DNA of 38,030 nucleotides from positions 1-38,030 of the forward strand of contig JANQMO010000068.1 in the NCBI GenBank assembly GCA_028280025.1. The letters run 5' to 3'. The translations under genes and the position numbers were made by a program. The DNA comes from Chlorobium sp. GTDB lineage: Bacteria > Bacteroidota > Chlorobiia > Chlorobiales > Chlorobiaceae. The first letter of the stretch is position 1. Each line of letters opens with the position of its first letter. The notes beneath the pieces are model-generated. The model had not been told where the DNA came from, did no database searches, and saw nothing but the letters and a program-made list of their open reading frames with translations. Of this stretch, positions 24,489-32,207 are shown in pieces.

Positions 24489-25151
24489 TCAGGGACACGC
24501 CTCGAGCATGGGAAGGGCCTGCGGGAGGAAGAGAATATAATAAAGATAGCAGGTCAAAGCACTTATGATCGGTATGGTGAGGTTGTCGTCAATTTTAACC
24601 TTGTTGAGTCTTATCGGAAGCGCTTCGACAAGCGTTGCCGCCAGAGCGGTGATGATACCGGCTGTCAGGTCGAGACGCGGGACAAAAACGACAATCAAAA
24701 GAGATGTAACCAGGAACGCGAGGCTGCCCTCATAACTTTTGTCGCCAAACCGGTGGTGTCCGTATTTTCGTCCGATCAATGCAGCCATCGTATCGGAGAC
24801 GGCGACCATGGCGAAACAGGTTATGGCGATGATCTTGGGAAAAAAGAGAACCAGAAGGAGGGCAGACAGGGTAATGTTTGTCGCGCCGTTGAGCTGTAAC
24901 GGCTTTTCTTCGAGCTCATGCTTTCGAAGCATCGGATCGAACGTATTGTGGTACCATCGGGAGAGCGGCGGAATGAAATTTTTCATCAGGTCGACCACAA
25001 GAAAACCCGCAAACAGTATGCCCAGGAGAACAAGGGCAAGCTCTTTGGTTATGCTGCAGTAAATGAATGCGATCGAAACTGATGAAAGGTGGATGAGCTT
25101 GCGTGCGAGTTCATACCTGATGCTTCTGTTACTTGTTTCACCGAGTGCCAT
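24489..25151 (-). CDS. CTP-dependent polyprenol/phytol kinase-like membrane protein
   Basis: A 220-residue protein with about seven membrane segments, related to the dolichol kinase/phytol kinase and phosphatidate cytidylyltransferase group. Key parts are RYELARKLIHLSSVSIAFIY near the start, MVAVSDTMAALIGRKYGHH with the Asp-Thr pair, and FGDKSYEGSLAFLVTS, the nucleotide-binding signature. The open frame continues upstream, but the extra 129 residues do not look like a membrane or enzyme domain, so the ATG at 25151 is chosen. In a phototroph, phytol or farnesol salvage is plausible; the substrate is not shown by sequence. Confidence 0.8.
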   Translation of the reverse strand: MALGETSNRSIRYELARKLIHLSSVSIAFIYCSITKELALVLLGILFAGFLVVDLMKNFIPPLSRWYHNTFDPMLRKHELEEKPLQLNGATNITLSALLLVLFFPKIIAITCFAMVAVSDTMAALIGRKYGHHRFGDKSYEGSLAFLVTSLLIVVFVPRLDLTAGIITALAATLVEALPIRLNKVKIDDNLTIPIISALTCYLYYILFLPQALPMLEACP

Positions 25152-25459
25152 GCTTTTTATATCAAACGTTTTTTGCGGGTTTTCGGTGCAGTTTTTCCGG
25201 TTACGGGAAACAAGATAATCATCTGCACACAACATCGGGACAAGGCAGGGAAAAATATTCGTGACTTCATACCGGCCATGATTGTTTTCAATAATACTGT
25301 TGGTTGAGACGGGATGGGCAGGCAGTGGGTTATCGTGCCGGATTATTACCAGGATGGTTATTGGCGCGTTCCTTTTGAGAACGCCTCTTTTTTTCTTTGT
25401 CAAATGGTTTATCTTGATAACGCCTGTTTCCTTTTCCAAAAGGGAGTTGGTGTATTCGG
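25152..25459. other. 308-base divergent intergenic region
   Basis: Separates the minus-strand kinase-like gene from plus-strand ppx/gppA and should contain both promoters. It includes a terminator-like hairpin reading on the plus strand (25362-25395). No credible small gene. Confidence 0.5.
25362..25395 (+). terminator. Terminator-like hairpin in the ppx leader
   Basis: GGCGCGTTC pairs imperfectly with GAGAACGCC (two-base bulge) across a short loop, and is followed by CTCTTTTTTTC. It reads on the plus strand about 65 bases before ppx, with no plus-strand gene upstream. It may be an attenuator of the ppx operon or the end of a short RNA. Confidence 0.4.
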
Positions 25460-27058
25460 ATGTTTTCCAACAAGAAGCATGGCTGTTTTTCGATGCTGAC
25501 CGAACCCAGAAGAGTTGCGGCAATCGACCTTGGGACAAATTCGTTTCACATGGTGATTGTCGAAGAAAGCAAGGGAAAGGGGATTGTCGAAGTCGACAGG
25601 GTCAAGGAAATGATCTGTATCGGCCGCGGCAGTATTTCTACAAAGAGGCTTGATGCAAAGGCAATTGACGCCGGGATAACGACGCTGAAACATTTTCTCC
25701 TGCTTGCCGACCAGTATGGTGTCGTGAGGGAAAATGTTATCGCTTTTGCGACAAGTGCTATTCGCGAGGCAAAAAACAGGGACGAATTTCTCCTCAAGGT
25801 AAGGGAGGAGACCGGTCTGAAGATCAAGGTGATTTCCGGTCTTGAAGAGGCCCAGTTCATCTACTACGGCGTTCGCCATGCCGTGAAGCTTGCTGCCGAG
25901 CCGGAGTTGATATTTGATATCGGCGGCGGATCGGTGGAGTTCATTATTGCCGATCACAAGAAGATATTTTTGCTTGAAAGCCGGAAAATCGGGGTGGCCC
26001 GAATGTCTGAACGTTTTATTGCGACAGATCCGGTTGCAGATAATGAAATCAGTCTGCTCGAACAGTTTTTTTCAGCGGAATTGTACACGTCCGCTGAAAA
26101 AACCAGGGAGATGCAGATCAAACGAGCTATTGCTTCATCAGGGACGGCACAGAATATTGCAAGGATGATTCGATCCATGAACGGCCGCGACGATGAGGGT
26201 ACCCTCAATCAGAGCGTTTTTACACGAAAAGAGTTTCAGAAACTCTACAGGTCGGTTATAGGCATGAGTGCTTCTGAAAGAAAAAAACTGACGGGTCTCG
26301 ATGAGAAAAGGGTTGATCTGATTGTTCCCGGACTGGTTCTGGTAAACGTGATTTTTTCTCTTTTCAAGCTCAAGGAGATCGCTATTTCAGACTCCGCGCT
26401 TCGGGAAGGCATGGTGATCCATTACCTCAAAACAACCTGGCCGGGAGCGGAACGGCAGGAGCAGCTCAATATCCGGCGCGGGAGCGTTATCGAGCTTGGA
26501 TATCGATGTGACTGGGACCCCAGGCATTCCGAGCAGATTGCTGAGCTGAGCCTGCAATTGTTTGATTGTTTTCAGCCGCTGCATGGTCTTGATGTCCATG
26601 ATCGGGAGCTGCTCGAATATGCTGCTCTTCTGCATAATATCGGTACGTTCATCTCCATTTCTTCACATCATAAACATAGCCAGTACATCATTCTGCACGG
26701 GGAACTTCGCGGATTCGCTCCTGCAGAGGTCAGTATTATCGCCAACGTTGCCCGATACCACAGAAAGTCCCCCCCCTCAATGAGGCACCAGGCATACAGC
26801 CAGCTCAAACCCAGACAGCGCAGGGTTGTCGATGTTCTTTCCGGTATTCTCCGGATTGCAAATGGCCTCGACAGGGGGCATCGTCAGTCGATCACATCGA
26901 TCGAGACCGAATGTTCCGACAGGACCATAATGGTCAGGCTGTTTTCGCAGGTCAAACCCGAGATTGAAATATGGGCGGCTGACAGGATGAAAACACTGCT
27001 TGAATCCGTACTTGATCGATCAATCCGCTTTGAAGCTGTGTACAGTGATGAAACGTAG
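25460..27058 (+). CDS. ppx: Exopolyphosphatase/guanosine pentaphosphatase (Ppx/GppA)
   Basis: A 532-residue Ppx/GppA phosphatase. ASKHA-fold motifs are VAAIDLGTNSFHMVIVE (about 20-36), SAIREAKNRDEFL, VISGLEEAQFIYYGVRHAV and LIFDIGGGSVEFII (about 150-163). The C-terminal HD-like domain spans about 335-510 (LLEYAALLHNIGTFISISSH, HSQYIILHGELRGF), with Asn where many relatives have Asp or Glu after His. It degrades polyphosphate or pppGpp. The ATG at 25496 would give 520 residues and still keep the whole fold; neither start has a well-placed ribosome-binding site. The gene overlaps pabBC by 11 bases. Confidence 0.92.
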   Translation: MFSNKKHGCFSMLTEPRRVAAIDLGTNSFHMVIVEESKGKGIVEVDRVKEMICIGRGSISTKRLDAKAIDAGITTLKHFLLLADQYGVVRENVIAFATSAIREAKNRDEFLLKVREETGLKIKVISGLEEAQFIYYGVRHAVKLAAEPELIFDIGGGSVEFIIADHKKIFLLESRKIGVARMSERFIATDPVADNEISLLEQFFSAELYTSAEKTREMQIKRAIASSGTAQNIARMIRSMNGRDDEGTLNQSVFTRKEFQKLYRSVIGMSASERKKLTGLDEKRVDLIVPGLVLVNVIFSLFKLKEIAISDSALREGMVIHYLKTTWPGAERQEQLNIRRGSVIELGYRCDWDPRHSEQIAELSLQLFDCFQPLHGLDVHDRELLEYAALLHNIGTFISISSHHKHSQYIILHGELRGFAPAEVSIIANVARYHRKSPPSMRHQAYSQLKPRQRRVVDVLSGILRIANGLDRGHRQSITSIETECSDRTIMVRLFSQVKPEIEIWAADRMKTLLESVLDRSIRFEAVYSDET

Positions 27059-28856
27059 CTTGTTCGGCAGCCGTCACAGCGCGTTGTTCGGCGGCAGATT
27101 TCTCAAAGACCGGTCAGGCGGGTTTCTGTTGTTTGCATCACCGGTGGAGATTCTGGAACTCAGGTCGACAGATACTGTCAGACTCTTTTTCGATGAACTC
27201 GATGAACGTCTTTCCCGGGGATTCTGCCTTGCAGGGTATGTTGCGTATGAGGCCGGTTATGGATTCGAAAGCTCGTTTTCGGATTCAATGTGCAGCGATG
27301 ATCGATTAGGCCTGCCTCTTGCATGGTTCGGCGTTTATAATGAACCGTTTCTGCTGACACAGGAAGACTGTGCGGAGTTGTTGTCAGGTGATTTTGTGAT
27401 TGATGAGCCTTTGTTTGACCCATCGATTGATGTCTATACGGCTGCTGTCTGTGAAATCCGGAGACAGATTGCTGCCGGAAACGTGTATCAGGTGAATTAT
27501 ACCGGCAGGTACCGGTTTCGCTTCAGGGGCAGTGTGCCGGGTTTTTTCGGCCGGCTCTGCAAAAGACAGCCCGAGGCTTATCCTGCATGGCTGGTACCCG
27601 ATGAAGCTCATCTTCTTTCCGTTTCTCCTGAACTGTTTTTCAGATGCACAGACGGTATGATCGAAACCCGGCCAATGAAAGGTACGGCGCAAAGGGGGCA
27701 GGATCATGATGATGACATGCTGCGGCTCGACTGGCTGAAGACCGACAGAAAAAACCTGGCAGAAAATCTGATGATCGTCGATCTTCTCCGCAATGATCTT
27801 GGACGGATATGCCGGTCAGGTACGGTAGAGGTACCGGATCTGTTTGTTGCCGAAACATATCCCACGCTGCATCAGATGGTCTCTTCGGTCAGAGGGGAAC
27901 TGCAGCCGGAAACCTCTCTTTACGATATGTTCCGCGCCCTTTTTCCCTGCGGTTCTGTAACGGGTGCCCCGAAAATAAGGGCAATGCAGTTCATAGAAGA
28001 GCTTGAAGATTCCCCGAGAGGTGTGTATACCGGTTCGGTCGGTTACGTGCTTCCTCAGAGATCAATGTGCTTCAATGTTGCGATAAGGACCGTGACGCTT
28101 TCGGGTGAGTGGGGTGAGTACGGCACGGGCAGCGGGATCGTGTGGGATTCTGAACCGGAAATGGAATTTGATGAATGCCGTTTGAAAACAGACATTCTTG
28201 ACAGCCAATCCCCGGAAGCGTTCGGCATTTTCGAGACCATGCTTTTCAACGGGTCGTATGTATGGCTCGAAGAACACCTCGCACGTATGGCGCGGTCAGC
28301 ACGTGAACTGGGATTTCCATTCAATGATGGCGACATCCGTACACGACTCATCGATTTTGCCGAAATGGAACTTTCCGGAACCGGGCGGTACAAGGTTCGT
28401 CTCGAACTCTCTCGCGGCGGCAGTCTCGCTCTGTCCTGCGATACCCTTTCTTTCCGCAAAGCTGATAGTCCTGTCAGGGTGTGCAGGGCGTCTCATGTAT
28501 CGGGAGCCGATGATTTTTTCCGGCGGCACAAGACGACCTTGCGGGGGATCTACGACCGGCTGTACAGGAAAGCGACCGATGCCGGCTATGATGAAGTACT
28601 CTTCTGTAATGAGCGTGGTGAAGTCACTGAAGGTGCTATAAGCAATATCCTGATATACAGGAACGGACGGTATGTGACACCGCCGCTTTCGTCGGGGCTT
28701 CTCGATGGTATCTACAGGAGGTATTTTCTTGAGACAAGACTGAATGCCGGTGAAGCAGTTCTTACCATTGATGACATTGAGTCTGCCGATCTGTTTTTTA
28801 TCTGCAACTCTGTGAGAGGGTTGCGAAGAGCGGTACTTTGCGGTGATGTCTTGTGA
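27048..28856 (+). CDS. pabBC: Fused aminodeoxychorismate synthase I / aminodeoxychorismate lyase (PabB-PabC)
   Basis: A 602-residue fusion when started at the ATG overlapping the ppx end. The PabB part (about 1-380) has the chorismate-binding signatures NVYQVNYTGRYRF, ETRPMKGTAQRG, LMIVDLLRNDLGRI and FPCGSVTGAPKIRAMQFIEE. A linker leads to the PabC part (about 395-602): FGIFETMLFNGSYVWLEEHL, the PLP-lysine region RRHKTTLRGIYDRL, DEVLFCNERGEVTEGAISNI and TPPLSSGLLDGIYRR. Together they convert chorismate to 4-aminobenzoate for folate, the substrate of the folP product about 7 kb away. The glutamine amidotransferase (PabA) is not in the window. Confidence 0.94.
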   Translation: MKRSLFGSRHSALFGGRFLKDRSGGFLLFASPVEILELRSTDTVRLFFDELDERLSRGFCLAGYVAYEAGYGFESSFSDSMCSDDRLGLPLAWFGVYNEPFLLTQEDCAELLSGDFVIDEPLFDPSIDVYTAAVCEIRRQIAAGNVYQVNYTGRYRFRFRGSVPGFFGRLCKRQPEAYPAWLVPDEAHLLSVSPELFFRCTDGMIETRPMKGTAQRGQDHDDDMLRLDWLKTDRKNLAENLMIVDLLRNDLGRICRSGTVEVPDLFVAETYPTLHQMVSSVRGELQPETSLYDMFRALFPCGSVTGAPKIRAMQFIEELEDSPRGVYTGSVGYVLPQRSMCFNVAIRTVTLSGEWGEYGTGSGIVWDSEPEMEFDECRLKTDILDSQSPEAFGIFETMLFNGSYVWLEEHLARMARSARELGFPFNDGDIRTRLIDFAEMELSGTGRYKVRLELSRGGSLALSCDTLSFRKADSPVRVCRASHVSGADDFFRRHKTTLRGIYDRLYRKATDAGYDEVLFCNERGEVTEGAISNILIYRNGRYVTPPLSSGLLDGIYRRYFLETRLNAGEAVLTIDDIESADLFFICNSVRGLRRAVLCGDVL

Positions 28857-28986
28857 AGAGCTTTGACCGGTCTTTTCGGATCCATTGACAGGATATCCTC
28901 AGCAGAGATCGGTTGCTCTTCTTCAACATTCGATGTATATTTTTATAGTAAACCGTTTTAAAAGAATGCTTTAAAATATCTATGCC

Positions 28987-29433
28987 ATGCGAGATCATAC
29001 GCCTGACTTCAAAATACAGAATCTCTCGGCTCGGAACAGGGAGCTTGTCAGCGAGACTGTACGTACACTCCTTGCACGCCTTGCTGAGGACAAGCAGTTG
29101 ACGTCGGATTCACTGCTTGAGTTCTGGGTGGAGGTCCCCGGAGTGAAACGCCCGCGAGGAACCTACAGGGGCGGATATCTCATGCCGGACAGTTTTATCG
29201 CGATCACCGACTATTTTCAGGCAGAACAGTGGCCTTTTGTTCCGGCCAAGCCCTATTGCGATATCGATTGCGCATGGACCGAGCTGTTTGATGAACTGTT
29301 TTTCCAGATTGAAATTTTCACCTCCCAGGCTGATTCGCCGAAAGGCATAACATTGGAGATATGGACCGGTCATCGAAACAGGCCTGAGGGAGAATGGGTA
29401 TACGCGGTTGACAGGATGATCGAGCTTGTGTGA
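28987..29433 (+). CDS. Conserved hypothetical protein, 148 residues
   Basis: Not recognised. It is a soluble, acidic protein with no signal peptide or membrane segment. Aromatic-rich stretches include LLEFWVEVPGVKRPRGTYRG, FIAITDYFQAEQWPFVP and DIDCAWTELFDELFFQIEIF. Codon use and GC content match the neighbouring housekeeping genes, so it is probably real. The gene follows pabBC after 130 bases and is followed by a MITE-like element. Function unknown. Confidence 0.7.
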   Translation: MRDHTPDFKIQNLSARNRELVSETVRTLLARLAEDKQLTSDSLLEFWVEVPGVKRPRGTYRGGYLMPDSFIAITDYFQAEQWPFVPAKPYCDIDCAWTELFDELFFQIEIFTSQADSPKGITLEIWTGHRNRPEGEWVYAVDRMIELV

Positions 29434-29441
29434 CTTTAGGG

Positions 29442-29581
29442 GGCGCCTCTATAAATTGCCGCGAGCGGCATGAGTACGAGGCGAACGGAGCGCAGACACC
29501 GGAGTGTACAAGAGGTACATGAGGATTTCGAGCACCGATCAACGAAGTAATCATGGTGCGCAGCAAATTAATAGAGGTGCC
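29442..29581. mobile_element. MITE-like 140-bp element
   Basis: The ends GGCGCCTCTATAAATT (29442-29457) and AATTAATAGAGGTGCC (29566-29581) are imperfect inverted repeats (14 of 16). The interior is GC-rich and without a gene. It has short pairs such as GAGCACC with GGTGCGC, and a repeated GTACA/GTACATGAGG pattern. It sits between converging genes. I recall similar GGCACCTCTATTAATT-ended repeats in other bacteria but cannot verify this here. Confidence 0.6.
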
Positions 29582-29583
29582 TT

Positions 29584-30219
29584 TCAGGCTGTTTTCTCAG
29601 GATAGTTGCAGGCTTCCCTGATCAAGCACTCCTTGCACAGAGGTTTCCTTGCTTTACAGACATAGCGGCCGTGCAGCACCAGATAGTGGTGAAAACTGAT
29701 GACGAGCCTTTCGGGAATGACAGCTATAAGAGCGTCTTCGGTATCTCTGGGTTTTTCCGTTTTGACAAGGCCTACTCTGTTTGACACTCTGTGTACATGG
29801 GTATCGACCGGCATGACCGGTTGTCCGAACGCGTTACTGAGAACGATATTGGCTGTTTTTCTGCCTACCCCGGGCAGGCTTTCAAGAGCTTCCCTTGAGT
29901 CCGGGATATCGCTGTTGAAAGAATCGACGAGCATCCTGCTTGCGGCAAGGATGTTTTTCGCTTTTGTGTTGTAATAGTTTATCTGGCGGATGATCGTTCT
30001 GATATCGTCGAGCTTCATACGGCTCATGCTTGCGGCATCGGGTGCGGCTGCAAACAGTTCCGGTGTCACCACGTTCACTTTCTTGTCTGTTGCCTGGGCC
30101 GCAAGCATGGTTGCGACAAGCAGCTGGTAGGGTGTCGAGTAGTGCAGCTCGCTTTTGGGTGACGGATACTTCTTTCCCAGTATGCCGTCGATGTATGTAA
30201 TCTGTTCCTTAACGTTCAT
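29584..30219 (-). CDS. nth: Endonuclease III (DNA glycosylase/AP lyase)
   Basis: A 211-residue Nth protein. The start MNVKEQITYIDGILGKKYP aligns with known Nth N termini; a GTG at 30249 would add ten residues. Motifs are LLVATMLAAQATDKKVN, the helix-hairpin-helix LPGVGRKTANIVLSNAF with the catalytic Lys, VDTHVHRVSNR with the catalytic Asp, and the [4Fe-4S] cluster CKARKPLCKECLIREAC (C-x6-C-x2-C-x5-C). It removes oxidised pyrimidines from DNA. Last gene of the minus-strand run. Confidence 0.97.
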   Translation of the reverse strand: MNVKEQITYIDGILGKKYPSPKSELHYSTPYQLLVATMLAAQATDKKVNVVTPELFAAAPDAASMSRMKLDDIRTIIRQINYYNTKAKNILAASRMLVDSFNSDIPDSREALESLPGVGRKTANIVLSNAFGQPVMPVDTHVHRVSNRVGLVKTEKPRDTEDALIAVIPERLVISFHHYLVLHGRYVCKARKPLCKECLIREACNYPEKTA

Positions 30220-30256
30220 GCTGATTTGGATGTATCGGCTGTTTTTCACCGTGATT

Positions 30257-30964
30257 TTATCTGTTTGTGAAATTGTCCAGGTTTTCTGTCTGCACGATCC
30301 GGCGTTCCGGCAGGACGACCGCGCTCAGCCGGCCAAGTGAAGGATTGTCGGTGTAGACGCATCCGGTATCTATGGCAATGAGTTTTTCCAGCATCACGGG
30401 TTCCGGTATGGGTGTGTGTCCGCACACGAGCGTTTTTTCCCAGTTGTAGCGGTTATTGGCAATATAGTCGGAGCGGAGGTGGGTTCTCATCCAGCAGAAA
30501 TCCTCCGGTTTCATGTGTTTCAGGTTATCCCGGATCGACATGCCGGGATCGATCCCCCCGTGAGCGAAAAAAAAGTGTTCACTTTCAACATGGTAAGAGC
30601 AGGAGCGCACAAAGTCAAGATGTTCTTCAGGTATATCTCTGCCGTCGGTGCTGTTGTAGGAATCAAGCATTATTGTACCGCCGTTCTGCAGCCATAGTTG
30701 GGGTTCACCGGTTTCGAGAGCATCGAGGAACATGCGTTCGTGATTACCCATAAGGAACCTGCAATCATGGTCTTCTCGAAAAGTCAGGAGATAGTCGATC
30801 ACGGCTTTTGATCGTTTTCCGCGATCGATGTAGTCGCCGAGGAATACGATCTGGTCGGTTTCCCTCAGCTCGAGTTTTTCTATGAGGGCCTCGAGGGAAT
30901 AGAGGCAACCGTGAATATCTCCGATTGCGATAATCCTCTTGTTTTCATGCAGATGATCGGTCAT
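30257..30964 (-). CDS. PP1/ApaH-like metallophosphatase
   Basis: A 235-residue protein of the PPP family. Metal-binding motifs are IAIGDIHGCLYSLEALI (GDxHG), IVFLGDYIDRGKRSKAV (GDxxDRG) and RFLMGNHERMFLDAL (GNHE). Two later histidines are in FFFAHGGIDPG and LVCGHTPIPEP. It could be a Ser/Thr protein phosphatase or a dinucleoside tetraphosphate hydrolase; the sequence alone does not separate them. It is in a run with nusB upstream and nth downstream. Confidence 0.9.
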   Translation of the reverse strand: MTDHLHENKRIIAIGDIHGCLYSLEALIEKLELRETDQIVFLGDYIDRGKRSKAVIDYLLTFREDHDCRFLMGNHERMFLDALETGEPQLWLQNGGTIMLDSYNSTDGRDIPEEHLDFVRSCSYHVESEHFFFAHGGIDPGMSIRDNLKHMKPEDFCWMRTHLRSDYIANNRYNWEKTLVCGHTPIPEPVMLEKLIAIDTGCVYTDNPSLGRLSAVVLPERRIVQTENLDNFTNR

Positions 30965-30995
30965 TGAAAATGGCTGCCTTTTTCCGGTCGCAAGG

Positions 30996-31496
30996 TCAGG
31001 ACCCGGATGTTTCTCCCGGTTTCAGTTTTGCGGCTCTGGAACTGTCAATAAGGCCCCTGCCGCATTTTTTGATTTTGCCGGTACCTTTCAGGTCGTTGAA
31101 AACGGCGTCGAGAATGCCGTTGACAAACTTGCTGCTTTTATCCGTGCTGTTGAACTTCTTTGCTATCTCGATCGCTTCGTTGATGGATACCTTGGGAGGT
31201 ATATCTTCGAAATAGAGCAGTTCGGCAAGGGCCATTCTCAGGATGTTTTTATCGATAATGGCTATCCTGTTCATCTCCCAGTTAAACGTGTGGCGGGAAA
31301 TATAGTCGTCAATTTCTTCCTTGTGATCGATGATGCACTGAAGCAGATCCCTGAAAAAATTCACAGCTTTGGGATCCTGTGCGATTTCGGGTGTTATCAA
31401 CCAGTCTGCAGCCGTTTCGAGATCGGTTTCCCTGAGTTCGAGGGTATGTAACGCCTGAATGATTTTTTCCCGAATTTTACGGCGGTAGGTTTTCAT
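30996..31496 (-). CDS. nusB: Transcription antitermination factor NusB
   Basis: A 166-residue NusB. The all-helical fold is shown by REKIIQALHTLELRE near the start, NRIAIIDKNILRMALAELLY and VSINEAIEIAKKFNSTDKSS, then FVNGILDAVFNDL. It binds boxA RNA with S10 (NusE) to support rRNA transcription. The last 25 residues are a charged extension beyond the usual end. It lies 18 bases downstream of the HAD gene, so is likely co-transcribed. Confidence 0.95.
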   Translation of the reverse strand: MKTYRRKIREKIIQALHTLELRETDLETAADWLITPEIAQDPKAVNFFRDLLQCIIDHKEEIDDYISRHTFNWEMNRIAIIDKNILRMALAELLYFEDIPPKVSINEAIEIAKKFNSTDKSSKFVNGILDAVFNDLKGTGKIKKCGRGLIDSSRAAKLKPGETSGS

Positions 31497-31514
31497 AGTG
31501 AGGACAGTAAAATG

Positions 31515-32207
31515 TTAAATGGATAGAATATGGCTGACGACCTTTTCGGTGTCGCTGAAATCCTCATAAAGAGCGTCGGGCGAATGCGCTTCGAGACGTT
31601 CCGCCGAATAGGTTCCGGTTGCGACAGCAATACATTTGGCCTGTATTGCCCTTGCACAGTTGATGTCATGTTCCGTATCGCCGATGATAACCACCTCGTC
31701 GCTTCTGAATCGTCTCCCGGTCAGTCCATAGGCACGTTCTACCGCTATTGCCGGCAGTTCGTTTCTGTGGCAGGCATCGTCGGCAAAGGCTCCGAATGGA
31801 AAATAGCCGTTGAGGAGCGGGAGTTCGAGTTTATGCCTGCCTGAGCCTTCGAAGTTTCCTGTCAGGAGGCCGAGAAGAATATCTGTCATACCGTGGAGTG
31901 TTTCCAGCAATGCAGGAATTCCCTGCATCACTTCAATGTCTTCGGCAAGCAGTCTCTGCTTGATGAGACTGATATAGGCCTCCTTGGCCTTCGGGTATTT
32001 TTCCGCTATAACGTCGTCTTGCAGCCCGGCATTCCTGAGGACTTCGTACATGATGACGCTGTCCATTTTGCCGGCAAAGTTATGGCCCTGGGTGCTGCCT
32101 TCCGTTCCGTAGACAGACATGAGTGCGTCACCGAGTATGCGGCGGTTGCTGCTGTTGGTGAGCAGCAATGTTCCGTCGATATCAAACAGAACGAGTTTCT
32201 TGGTCAT
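31515..32207 (-). CDS. HAD-superfamily hydrolase
   Basis: A 230-residue HAD phosphatase. Motif I is LVLFDIDGTLLLT, with the nucleophile Asp and the general-acid Asp. Motif II is in LLGLLTGNF, and motif IV is VVIIGDTEHDINCARAI. The cap lies between about 18 and 90. The overall pattern resembles phosphoglycolate phosphatase or beta-phosphoglucomutase relatives; the substrate is unknown. It overlaps the 3' end of smc by 26 bases. Confidence 0.9.
   Translation of the reverse strand: MTKKLVLFDIDGTLLLTNSSNRRILGDALMSVYGTEGSTQGHNFAGKMDSVIMYEVLRNAGLQDDVIAEKYPKAKEAYISLIKQRLLAEDIEVMQGIPALLETLHGMTDILLGLLTGNFEGSGRHKLELPLLNGYFPFGAFADDACHRNELPAIAVERAYGLTGRRFRSDEVVIIGDTEHDINCARAIQAKCIAVATGTYSAERLEAHSPDALYEDFSDTEKVVSHILSI

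Noticed and set aside
24477..24899. Plus-strand open frame opposite the kinase-like gene
   Set aside because: Composition is typical of a shadow frame and the minus-strand protein has clear membrane segments and nucleotide-binding motifs.
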